Part shown: piece by piece, positions 1-6,507 of the stretch | Layout of the letters: each line of letters starts with the position of its first letter | How positions within the stretch are numbered: the stretch's first letter is position 1 | NCBI GenBank assembly: GCA_002398485.1 | Contig: DGYV01000043.1 | Location: forward strand, 1-12,217 | Reading direction: 5' to 3' | Origin: Peptococcaceae bacterium UBA4997 | GTDB lineage: Bacteria > Bacillota > Dehalobacteriia > UBA4068 > UBA4997 | DNA length: 12,217 nucleotides | Notes under the pieces: model-generated | The model's input: the letters and a program-made list of their open reading frames with translations, nothing else | Database searches by the model: none | Told to the model about the DNA's origin: nothing | Made by a program: the position numbers and the translations under genes

Positions 1-1978
1 CAGCAAGGCTTATACCTGAACGCAAAGAAATGGAAACCAAACGCGCCATGGCCTCTGACTGTGAAGGGCAGCCGCCTGCCTTGCCTGTGGAAGTAAAAAC
101 CTCACAGATTCCGTGTTCATCATAATTTACCGTTACATAAAGGTTACCGCAGCCTGTTTTCATCCTTTCGGTAACGCCGCAAACCGCTTCGGGGCGAGGA
201 CGAGGAACGATAGAATTATAGGCGGGTATATTTTGTTTTGCTCCCTGTACCGAGCCTATATTCAAAACCTGGTTATCACGGCTGCCATCACGGTAAATGG
301 TAACACCCTTACAATCCAGCTCATAAGCCAATTCAAAAACCTCACGCACATCTTCTTCGGTTGCGTCTTTAGAGAAATTTACAGTTTTGGAAACCGCGTT
401 ATCGGTATACTTTTGGAAAGCCGCCTGCATTTTTACATGATAAATTGGGCTTATATCATGCGAACATACAAAAACCCTGCGAATATCTTCGGGGATTTCT
501 TCCAAATGAGCCAAGGTACCCTCCTGAGCAATTTTTTTCATAAGCTCGGCACTGTAAATATCCCTTTCCTCCAAAACCTGTTTTAACACAGGATTCACTT
601 CAATCATTTCCGTATTATCCATGATGTTACGAATATATACATAAGCAAATACAGGCTCAACGCCTGAAGAACAGCCCGCTATGATAGAAAGCGTACCTGT
701 GGGTGCTATAGTGGTTACGGTAGCATTCCTTAAAGGCTCAGCTTCCACATAAATACTTTCAGCAAACAAGGGGAAAGCACCGCGTTTTTGGCCAAGCAAA
801 GCAGAAGCCTTGCGCCCCTCTGCCGTAATGAATTCCATTATTTTTTCTGCAAGCTGTACTGCGGCTTCCGAATTATAGGGTATGCCCATCAGAAGCAGCA
901 TATCAGCAAAACCCATTAACCCCAAGCCTATTTTACGGGTTTGCTTGGTAGTTTCCTCTATTTGCGGAAGCGGGTAACGGTTAACTTCTATAACATTATC
1001 CAAAAAGTGTACAGCTTGGTTTACCACTCTTTTCAGCTTTTCATAATCTACTTCATAACCTTTAGCGGTTTTTTTCACCATTTTTACCAAATTTATTGAA
1101 CCCAAATTACAGGATTCATAAGGTAAAAGCGGCTGCTCGCCGCAAGGGTTGGTACTTTCAATTTCACCCTGGGCGGGAACAGCATTATCCTTGTTCAGAC
1201 GATCCAGGAAAATAATGCCGGGCTCGCCGTTATTCCAGGCATTGTGCACTATTTTATCGAATACTTCCGCCGCGTCATAAGCACCTACAGCAATTTTGGT
1301 TTTAGGGTCTATCAAATCATACATTTCACCATTATTTACAGCTTCCATAAAGGCTTCGGTTATGCCAACGGAAATATTGAAATTGGTGAGTTCACTGTTA
1401 TTAATCTTGCAATCTATAAATTCCAAAATATCGGGGTGATCCACCCGCAAAATACCCATATTGGCTCCACGGCGGGTACCGCCCTGTTTTACGGCCTCAG
1501 TTGCCATATTGAACACCTTCATAAAGCTGATGGGCCCTGAAGCCACACCGCCTGTAGTTCTTACCGTACTGCCGCTTTGGCGCAGGCGAGAAAATGAAAA
1601 GCCTGTACCACCACCCGACTTATGAATCAAAGCCGCCTGTTTTATGGCATCAAAAATTTTCTCCATACTGTCTTCAACAGGCAACACAAAACAGGCAGAA
1701 AGCTGCCCCAAATCCCTGCCCGCATTCATAAGGGTAGGAGAATTAGGCAGAAATTCCAAATTTGTCATCAAATCATAAAATTCTTCCGCCAATTTTTTGG
1801 TGTTGGCTTTAGCATCGAAAAGCTTGTCGGCCTCGGCTATAGTGCCTGCCACCCTTTTGAACATACCGTCAACATCTTCTATGTTTTTACCCTGTTCATC
1901 CTTATTTAAATAACGCTTTTCCAGCACAGCTATGGCGTTTTTGCCAAGCCTTTTTTCTATAATAATTTGTGGCGACAT
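1..1978 (-). CDS. nrdJ: Adenosylcobalamin-dependent (class II) ribonucleoside reductase, 3' end off window
   Basis: Reduces ribonucleotides to deoxyribonucleotides in the cytoplasm using a thiyl radical generated from coenzyme B12, so it needs no oxygen. The minus-strand frame is open from the start to the window edge (659 residues). Visible motifs: LPNSPTLMNAG (about 77-87), SACFV with Cys96, SGGGTGFSFSRLR (121-133), NPCGE (277-281) with Cys279 as expected radical cysteine, and Cys290 eleven residues later; Cys96/Cys290 fit the redox pair. PTGTLS follows at 426-431. A TSCPD-like C-terminal domain starts near 600 (KTGCGNLYV, then GGCPS). The protein begins directly with the reductase fold and shows no N-terminal ATP-cone. 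Start choice: AGGAGG at 1987-1992 is 8 nt from ATG 1978 but only 2 nt from the in-frame ATG at 1984, so 1978 is preferred. The last part of the TSCPD region and the C-terminus lie outside. Family assignment is secure. Confidence 0.95.
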   Translation of the reverse strand, partial: MSPQIIIEKRLGKNAIAVLEKRYLNKDEQGKNIEDVDGMFKRVAGTIAEADKLFDAKANTKKLAEEFYDLMTNLEFLPNSPTLMNAGRDLGQLSACFVLPVEDSMEKIFDAIKQAALIHKSGGGTGFSFSRLRQSGSTVRTTGGVASGPISFMKVFNMATEAVKQGGTRRGANMGILRVDHPDILEFIDCKINNSELTNFNISVGITEAFMEAVNNGEMYDLIDPKTKIAVGAYDAAEVFDKIVHNAWNNGEPGIIFLDRLNKDNAVPAQGEIESTNPCGEQPLLPYESCNLGSINLVKMVKKTAKGYEVDYEKLKRVVNQAVHFLDNVIEVNRYPLPQIEETTKQTRKIGLGLMGFADMLLLMGIPYNSEAAVQLAEKIMEFITAEGRKASALLGQKRGAFPLFAESIYVEAEPLRNATVTTIAPTGTLSIIAGCSSGVEPVFAYVYIRNIMDNTEMIEVNPVLKQVLEERDIYSAELMKKIAQEGTLAHLEEIPEDIRRVFVCSHDISPIYHVKMQAAFQKYTDNAVSKTVNFSKDATEEDVREVFELAYELDCKGVTIYRDGSRDNQVLNIGSVQGAKQNIPAYNSIVPRPRPEAVCGVTERMKTGCGNLYVTVNYDEHGICEVFTSTGKAGGCPSQSEAMARLVSISLRSGISLA

Positions 1979-1992
1979 CTGCATAGCCTCCT

Positions 1993-2039
1993 TAACAATA
2001 TATAGTAACAACAAGAAATAAAGGTACCATATATTGTAT
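1993..2039 (-). promoter_or_regulatory. Tandem NrdR-box-like operator of nrdJ
   Basis: Two 16-bp imperfect palindromes at 1993-2008 and 2024-2039. On the plus strand the 12-bp core is ACAATATATAGT in the first and ACCATATATTGT in the second. NrdR boxes, as I remember them, are ACACWATATWTWGTGT. The first matches all 12 core positions and the second 11 of 12; the outer positions are degenerate. Start-to-start distance is 31 bp, about three helical turns, which is the known spacing of paired NrdR boxes. Box 2 covers the -10 and box 1 lies just downstream of the predicted transcription start, the geometry of a repressor. The nrdR gene is not in the window, so NrdR control is inference. Confidence 0.72.
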
Positions 2040-2061
2040 AACATCGGCAATAAAAAAGCAA
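2033..2061 (-). promoter_or_regulatory. Candidate sigma-A promoter of nrdJ
   Basis: TTGCTT (2056-2061) and TACAAT (2033-2038) are separated by 17 bp on the minus strand. The -10 matches 5 of 6 consensus bases; the -35 keeps only the TTG. Predicted start is near 2026, giving a leader of about 48 nt that contains NrdR box 1 and the Shine-Dalgarno site. Confidence 0.6.
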
Positions 2062-2163
2062 TAGCATAGCATTATTTTTCTTATTAATGCCCTTTTTTAT
2101 AAAGGCATGGATAATATAGCTTTTTATTTTGAGCAATAATACTAAATTTTTATTCTTACTATA

Positions 2164-2200
2164 AAAAACGCTTGCTAAAGAACGTTTTTCAGGATATAAT
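2164..2200 (+). promoter_or_regulatory. Candidate sigma-A promoter of glnN with inverted repeat around the -35
   Basis: TTGCTA (2172-2177), 17-bp spacer, perfect TATAAT (2195-2200). The predicted start near 2207 gives a leader of about 87 nt. A perfect inverted repeat, AAAAACG (2164-2170) and CGTTTTT (2183-2189), brackets the -35 hexamer with a 12-bp gap, so it could be an operator. It does not resemble the GlnR site TGTNAN7TNACA. I cannot name a regulator. Confidence 0.65.
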
Positions 2201-2262
2201 TATGTATATTGTTTTTGGCGGATAGAGGCATTTTGGTATACAGCCAAGGTGTCTTTTCAAAT

Positions 2263-2286
2263 TTTAAATTCCCAATTTAAAGGAGG
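2263..2286 (+). promoter_or_regulatory. glnN leader hairpin abutting the ribosome binding site
   Basis: AGGAGG at 2281-2286 lies 7 nt before ATG 2294 and fixes the glnN start. Directly before it is a perfect 8-bp all-A/U hairpin, TTTAAATT (2263-2270), loop CCC, AATTTAAA (2274-2281), whose last base is the first base of AGGAGG. The stem is weak and leaves GGAGG free, so a regulatory role is speculative. Confidence 0.6.
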
Positions 2287-2293
2287 CTCCACC

Positions 2294-4387
2294 ATGGAAA
2301 AAATCGATGTGCCGAAAATTTTTGGAGAAAATGTTTTTAATGAAACTATCATGCAGCAGCAACTGCCACAGGAAATATACCAATCCATGAAAAATGCTAT
2401 TGATAATGGGCTTCCCCTGGAACCTGAAGTAGCGGAAGTAGTAGCCTACGCCATGAAGGAATGGGCTATTGAAAAAGGCGCCACTCATTATACCCATTGG
2501 TTTCAGCCCATGACAGGTATAACAGCCGAAAAACATGATGCCTTCATAACACCATCTTTAAACGGCAAGGTGTTAATGGAGTTTTCGGGCAAGGAATTGA
2601 TCAAGGGTGAACCCGACGCTTCCTCCTTTCCTTCGGGCGGCCTGCGCAACACCTTTGAAGCGCGCGGCTATACCGCCTGGGACCCCACCTCCTATGCTTT
2701 CATTAAGGATGCTGCCCTTTACATACCTACCGCTTTTTGTTCCTACAGCGGTGAAGTTTTGGATAAAAAAACCCCGCTTTTACGCTCTATGCAGGTAATA
2801 AGCCGTGAAGCCTTAAGAATAACCAAGCTTTTCGGCAATCAGGCCACTCATATTATCACAACCGTTGGCGCTGAACAGGAATATTTTTTGGTAGACCGCG
2901 AGCTTTTCAAACAGCGTAAGGATCTTTTGATAACAGGCCGCACCCTGTTCGGAGCCAAGCCTCCCAAGGGCCAGGAAATGGACGATCATTATTTCCGCAA
3001 TTTAACAGAACGGGTTTCGGCTTTTATGCATGAATTGGATAAAGAATTATGGAAAATGGGCATCTTGGCCAAAACCAAGCACAGTGAAGCGGCACCCGCT
3101 CAATTTGAGCTTGCCCCCATTTTTACCACTACCAATATTTCCACCGACCATAATCAGCTCACCATGGAGCTAATGAAAAAAATAGCCAAACATCATGGCT
3201 TGATTTGCCTTTTACATGAAAAACCTTTTGAAGGTGTGAACGGTTCGGGCAAGCACAATAACTGGTCTTTATCCACCAATTTGGGTGAAAATTTACTAAA
3301 ACCGGGTAAAGATCCCGCCAATAAACCGCAGTTTTTACTTTTCTTCACCGCTGTTATAGAAGCCGTGAGCCGCTACGGAGATATGCTGCGCGCTTCTACC
3401 GCCATGGCCAGCAATGATCATCGCTTGGGTGCTAGCGAAGCACCTCCCGCCATTGTTTCCATGTTTATAGGCAATGATCTTTTAGGCATATTGGAAAGTA
3501 TTGAACGCGGCGAAAAGGGCCTTAAAACCGAACGCCAGGAATTGTATATAGGTGTAGCCACCATACCTGCTTTACATAAGGATTCCACCGACCGCAACCG
3601 TACCTCCCCCATGGCTTTTACAGGTAACAAATTCGAATTTAGAATGCTGGGCAGCTCGGCCTCCATTGCCGATACTAATATAGTTATCAATACCGCGGTG
3701 GCAAGTGTTCTGAAAAAATATGCCGACCGTTTGGAAAAAGCTGAAAACTTTGATGCAGAAGTTATGTCTATTATAGCTGAAACTATAGCCGCTCATAAAC
3801 ATATTATTTTTAATGGCAATAACTATACAAAAGAATGGTTAGCGGAAGCCGAAAAACGCGGCTTACCCAATTTAAAAAGCTCTGTGGATGCTATTCCCGC
3901 TTATATAGACCCCAAAAACCTGGAGCTTTTTTCATCACAGGGTATCTTCACCAATGCGGAACTGCATTCCCGTTATGAAATAATGCTGGAAACCTACACT
4001 AAAACCATCCATATCGAAGCACAAACCATGATTAACATGGTAAACCGCCAGATTCTACCCGCGGTCATCGATTACAGCAAAAACTTGTTTGAGGCTCTGT
4101 ATGCCAAAAAAGTATCGGAACTCAGTTTGGATCTAAGCCGTGAAGAAGCAAGAGCCGCTCATCTTAACGAGTTGACCGAAAGCCTGATCACACTTTTGGA
4201 AGCTTTGGCAAATACCCTTACAAAAGCAAAAGCTATAACCGAGCCCTTGGCTTTAGCCCGTTTTTACCATGATACCGTGCTTAATGCTATGAACAGCTTA
4301 AGAAAAACCGCAGACGAGCTGGAAACCCTGGTAGCAGACAGCTATTGGCCTTTCCCCACTTACCTGGAACTGCTCTTTAATATTTAA
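2294..4387 (+). CDS. glnN: Glutamine synthetase type III
   Basis: Makes glutamine from glutamate, ammonia and ATP in the cytoplasm. The 697 residues fit GSIII (about 700-730), not GSI (about 450). Visible family blocks: MEFSGKELIKGEPDASSFPSG near 95-114 with the following RNTFEARGYTAWDP; GAEQEYF (192-198) with acidic metal ligands; HSEAAPAQFELAP (263-275); NGSGKHNNWS (316-325); and NRTSPMAFTGNKFEFR, a nucleotide/glutamate binding region. The start at 2294 follows AGGAGG by 7 nt and gives MEKIDVPKIF. The frame is open further upstream to a codon at 2249, but that has no ribosome site. It is the only plus-strand gene here, divergent from nrdJ and convergent with the small RNA at 4404-4600. No GlnR-type repressor gene lies nearby. 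Nothing looks broken. Confidence 0.96.
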   Translation: MEKIDVPKIFGENVFNETIMQQQLPQEIYQSMKNAIDNGLPLEPEVAEVVAYAMKEWAIEKGATHYTHWFQPMTGITAEKHDAFITPSLNGKVLMEFSGKELIKGEPDASSFPSGGLRNTFEARGYTAWDPTSYAFIKDAALYIPTAFCSYSGEVLDKKTPLLRSMQVISREALRITKLFGNQATHIITTVGAEQEYFLVDRELFKQRKDLLITGRTLFGAKPPKGQEMDDHYFRNLTERVSAFMHELDKELWKMGILAKTKHSEAAPAQFELAPIFTTTNISTDHNQLTMELMKKIAKHHGLICLLHEKPFEGVNGSGKHNNWSLSTNLGENLLKPGKDPANKPQFLLFFTAVIEAVSRYGDMLRASTAMASNDHRLGASEAPPAIVSMFIGNDLLGILESIERGEKGLKTERQELYIGVATIPALHKDSTDRNRTSPMAFTGNKFEFRMLGSSASIADTNIVINTAVASVLKKYADRLEKAENFDAEVMSIIAETIAAHKHIIFNGNNYTKEWLAEAEKRGLPNLKSSVDAIPAYIDPKNLELFSSQGIFTNAELHSRYEIMLETYTKTIHIEAQTMINMVNRQILPAVIDYSKNLFEALYAKKVSELSLDLSREEARAAHLNELTESLITLLEALANTLTKAKAITEPLALARFYHDTVLNAMNSLRKTADELETLVADSYWPFPTYLELLFNI

Positions 4388-4400
4388 TAGCTTTGATAAC

Positions 4401-4430
4401 AAAAAAAGCCGTCGCATAGCGACGGCTTTT
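4401..4430. terminator. Bidirectional intrinsic terminator between glnN and the minus-strand small RNA
   Basis: Perfect 12-bp hairpin: AAAAGCCGTCGC (4404-4415), loop ATA, GCGACGGCTTTT (4419-4430). On the minus strand it is followed by seven U residues (complement of 4401-4407). On the plus strand there are only four U, all inside the stem. It is therefore the better terminator for minus-strand transcripts (the small RNA and any spoIIQ read-through). It also lies 16 nt after the glnN stop and probably serves both. Confidence 0.9.
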
Positions 4431-4600
4431 ATGATCTATAACGCTTATGGTTTGGAAAAGAGCACAAGCGCTTTAATGGGTCTAACCCATAAATCCCGCT
4501 GTATCTCCTTTCCAAAAGGGAGGTTTAGCAGTTTCCCGCTAAGCCCATCGGCTTTATGCCTTTTTGGTAGGCATATAAGCTCGGAGATTATTAATATTAT
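4404..4600 (-). ncRNA. Structured small RNA, Moco/Tuco-riboswitch-like, no downstream gene
   Basis: A self-contained transcription unit of about 200 nt: promoter at 4607-4635, predicted start near 4600, terminator at 4401-4430. The predicted RNA has a closing helix (4583-4588 with 4503-4508), three hairpins inside it (4555-4575, 4541-4554 and 4527-4540, the last with a GAAA loop), then a long irregular hairpin (4451-4516), then the terminator. The long hairpin has a 12-bp helix, 4505-4516 with 4451-4462, with one G-U pair; it uses the same strand as the closing helix, so the two exclude each other, as in riboswitches. No minus-strand coding region follows before nrdJ at 1978, so the RNA may act alone, act antisense to glnN on read-through, or be a relic. 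It could also be the 3' UTR of spoIIQ. Existence as a transcript is likely; the class is inference. Confidence 0.75.
4503..4588 (-). promoter_or_regulatory. Candidate molybdenum/tungsten cofactor (Moco/Tuco) riboswitch aptamer
   Basis: Read on the minus strand, the element opens with AUCUCCGAGC and closes with CCUCCC, four U, GGAAAGGAGAU. It also contains GCCGAUGGGC and a GAAA-capped hairpin. From memory, the E. coli moaA Moco leader has the same order: an ACUCUAGCC opening, GGCCGUGAC, a purine-capped hairpin, then GCCUCCC, a short gap and UGGAAAGGUGU, with the first and last blocks pairing as P1. The P3 helix that in E. coli precedes CCUCCC is absent here, and lack of P3 has been linked to the tungsten-cofactor variants. 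This is pattern recognition without a covariance-model search. Downstream genes give no support. Confidence 0.55.
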
Positions 4601-4606
4601 ATTATT

Positions 4607-4635
4607 ATTGTAGCATTTGCCAAACTCAATGTCAA
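4607..4635 (-). promoter_or_regulatory. Strong sigma-A promoter of the small RNA
   Basis: Perfect TTGACA (4630-4635), 17-bp spacer, TACAAT (4607-4612) preceded by TGC, an extended -10. It is the best promoter in the window. The -35 begins one base after the spoIIQ stop codon. A second -10-like TATAAT (4596-4601) sits 16 bp from a TTGGCA, so the start could shift by about 11 nt. Confidence 0.85.
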
Positions 4636-4636
4636 G

Positions 4637-5470
4637 TTAGGGCAAATAGGTAAGCGGATCCACGGCTTTGCCTTTTTCCCATATTTCAAAATGCAGGTGC
4701 GGGCCTTCGGCTTCTTCAAAAAGCGGCGGCTCCGTTATCACGCCCAGGTTTGCTCCCGCCGCAACCTGTGCGCCGTTTTTTAACTTTTCGTTTGCGGTAA
4801 GCCCTGCATATACGGTTTTTAAATCCCCCGTATGTTTGATGGTTATCACCGTGCCTTGGCTTTTGTTTACGGTTATATCCTCTATTTCGCCATCCCAAAC
4901 CGCAACTACATTAGCACCCTTTTCAAGCGGCATATCCAAACCCTTGTGGAAACGGTAATCCTGCCAAGTATCATCATAGGCATAGCCAAACAGCCTGTTC
5001 CACTCACCCTCAGCCGGCAAAAGTACAGGCCAGCTCAAACCTGCCATGGCCGACACTGTTTCTTCCGCTTCAGCTTTGCGCTCTGTTGCTTGGTCTTCGG
5101 CTGCTTCAGTATTGGGCAAGGCTTGTCCCGCTGCGGGTACTGTTATAGATGCTTGAGGCTCTACAGCTTCTTTCACACTTGGTTCTTCAGGCTCTAGCCA
5201 ATAATCGTTTGCTCCCAAAAAAACAGGTGTGCTTTGGTTTTCTAATTCAGCTTCTGTCGGAGCATTTACTTCTTTATCATTAAGGGCAACTGATAACTGG
5301 TACTTGTTATACTGAAAAACATAAAGCCCTATTACCGCCAAAAGCAATACGCTAACCGTAATGCCACGTATCAACAAATTACGCCATTTTTCCGCATTCT
5401 GCGGCTTTGCCAGCTTAGCTTTCAGGCAGGCTATCTTTTTTTTGAGCCATTCCCTAAAAAACATATACAC
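4637..5470 (-). CDS. spoIIQ: SpoIIQ-type M23 (LytM) peptidase domain membrane protein
   Basis: Likely forespore membrane protein that pairs with SpoIIIAH in the channel between forespore and mother cell during engulfment. The 277 residues contain a Lys/Arg-rich N-terminus, one membrane helix (about 32-53), a Glu/Ala/Pro-rich linker (about 70-145) and a C-terminal M23 domain. The domain keeps all zinc ligand and catalytic positions: HKGLD (His175, Asp179) and HLHFE (His258, His260). B. subtilis SpoIIQ has lost the first His, whereas clostridial SpoIIQ retains it, so this protein could bind zinc. The start is GTG at 5470, 9 nt from AGGAGG (5480-5485); an in-frame ATG at 5464 is 15 nt away. It follows spoIID by 60 nt with its own sigma-F-like promoter. 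SpoIIQ is inferred from architecture plus the murA-spoIID-spoIIQ order; another M23 protein is possible. Confidence 0.85.
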   Translation of the reverse strand: MYMFFREWLKKKIACLKAKLAKPQNAEKWRNLLIRGITVSVLLLAVIGLYVFQYNKYQLSVALNDKEVNAPTEAELENQSTPVFLGANDYWLEPEEPSVKEAVEPQASITVPAAGQALPNTEAAEDQATERKAEAEETVSAMAGLSWPVLLPAEGEWNRLFGYAYDDTWQDYRFHKGLDMPLEKGANVVAVWDGEIEDITVNKSQGTVITIKHTGDLKTVYAGLTANEKLKNGAQVAAGANLGVITEPPLFEEAEGPHLHFEIWEKGKAVDPLTYLP

Positions 5471-5501
5471 GCTTTTCCACCTCCTGAAAATATACTTATT
5501 A

Positions 5502-5530
5502 TATTTTCACCGAAAAATGGAAAATTATAC
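5502..5530 (-). promoter_or_regulatory. Sigma-F-like promoter of spoIIQ
   Basis: On the minus strand GTATA (5526-5530), 14-bp spacer, GGTGAAAATA (5502-5511). The sigma-F consensus as I recall it is GYWTA-N15-GGNNANANTW: both elements match every defined position, with the spacer one base short. The predicted start near 5495 gives a leader of about 25 nt. Forespore sigma-F control is what is known for spoIIQ in B. subtilis. Confidence 0.65.
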
Positions 5531-6487
5531 TTAATATTTTTGGCTGACCTTTACGCCTGTATAATAATGCTCCAAAATTTCCTCATAGGTTTTGCCCAGC
5601 TTTGCCATACCGTTGGCACCATATTGACACATACCTACACCATGGCCGTAGCCTTGCTCGGAAAAAAAGTAACCTTCCGCAGTGCTCACCCAAGTAAAGG
5701 CTGTGGAATTAAGCCCCAAAAGCATGCGAAATTCATTGCCCTTCCATCTTTTTTCACCACAGCTTATAGTCATTATCCTGCCGCTGTCGCTAAGCTTGGC
5801 AATGCTTAAGCTTGCCAGCTCTTCCTCAGTTACGCCCAGCTTTTGCAGCATATCTTCCTTTTTGATTAACTGCTCACTTACATATTTGGGGGCAGCGCTA
5901 TCCCAGTAACAGGACACACTTTGCAAAGCCGGTACATCACTTGACCAATAATCCCCCGCTTTTTCGGTTTGACCACCGCAGGTAGAATGATAAAGTGCGG
6001 AAATAAGCTCACCGTTATAGGTAACCACCTGCCCATAGGTAGCGGCTGCGGCCGCCTCGATTTTTTGGCGGTAAGCCGCATAATTATCACCCCATTTTGC
6101 CTTACATTCCTCTTTATCATCATAAGCCTGACAATGCTTATGATCATCACAAATATTGGCACCTTCGGGGTGGCTGGTAGGGGTTGTACCTTCGGCCTGT
6201 TTAAGCTTGCTCATTACATAAGTGCGGGCGGCCACAGCCTGTGCTTTTAAGGCTTCCGCCTCAAAGCTTACAGGCATTTCAGCCGCAACTATATTTGCTA
6301 CCGCCTCTTCCACAGTTACTGTTTCCGCCTTTTCCTCACCAGTACGCCAAACTACTACGGTTGGCTGGACAGAGTTTTTGGCCTGTTCAGGCACCTGACG
6401 ACCTTTGATAGTAAAAAAAGCGGCACATAAAAGCAAAAATATCAACAAAAGGGCTGCAAGAATCACCCAGCTTATTTTCTTCGGCAT
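5531..6487 (-). CDS. spoIID: Stage II sporulation protein D, peptidoglycan lytic transglycosylase
   Basis: Cleaves glycan strands as part of the SpoIID-SpoIIM-SpoIIP engulfment machine on the mother-cell side of the septum. The 318 residues have an N-terminal membrane anchor (about 6-26). The SpoIID domain shows IVAAEMP with Glu70, the expected catalytic acid, ALKAQAVAARTY (79-90), CDDHKHC (Cys113 and Cys119, a Cys-x5-Cys like the zinc site reported in C. difficile SpoIID), LYHSTCGG (165-172) and GYGHGVGMCQYG (279-290). The start at 6487 is 7 nt from AGGAGG (6495-6500); an upstream in-frame start at 6535 would add 16 residues without a ribosome site and spoil the signal anchor. It lies 60 nt before spoIIQ and 313 nt after murA, with its own promoter-like element, so it is probably not co-transcribed with murA. 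Confidence 0.95.
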   Translation of the reverse strand: MPKKISWVILAALLLIFLLLCAAFFTIKGRQVPEQAKNSVQPTVVVWRTGEEKAETVTVEEAVANIVAAEMPVSFEAEALKAQAVAARTYVMSKLKQAEGTTPTSHPEGANICDDHKHCQAYDDKEECKAKWGDNYAAYRQKIEAAAAATYGQVVTYNGELISALYHSTCGGQTEKAGDYWSSDVPALQSVSCYWDSAAPKYVSEQLIKKEDMLQKLGVTEEELASLSIAKLSDSGRIMTISCGEKRWKGNEFRMLLGLNSTAFTWVSTAEGYFFSEQGYGHGVGMCQYGANGMAKLGKTYEEILEHYYTGVKVSQKY

Positions 6488-6507
6488 ATCTATACCTCCT
6501 TTTTGGC

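Noticed and set aside
113..1909. Plus-strand open frames opposite nrdJ
   Set aside because: They are shadows of the continuous nrdJ frame on the minus strand, which carries all family motifs.
2051..2064. 14-nt identity TAAAAAAGCAATAG with 6621-6634
   Set aside because: Low-complexity A-rich sequence; only the first copy has a -10 at proper distance, so probably chance.
2249..2293. Upstream start for glnN
   Set aside because: No Shine-Dalgarno before it, and AGGAGG at 2281 would lie inside the coding part; 2294 fits the family N-terminus.
1985..2293. Cobalamin riboswitch for the B12-dependent reductase
   Set aside because: The leader is only about 48 nt and I see no B12-box-like sequence.
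4404..4600. 6S RNA
   Set aside because: Size and promoter would suit, but there is no single long rod with a central bubble; the fold is multi-branched.
4404..4600. Signal recognition particle RNA or tmRNA
   Set aside because: No GGAAGGAAGCAGC apical loop and no tRNA-like ends or tag frame.
4431..4613. 60-codon open frame on the plus strand
   Set aside because: No ribosome binding site, starts inside the terminator tail and runs antisense to the structured RNA; protein has no recognisable features.
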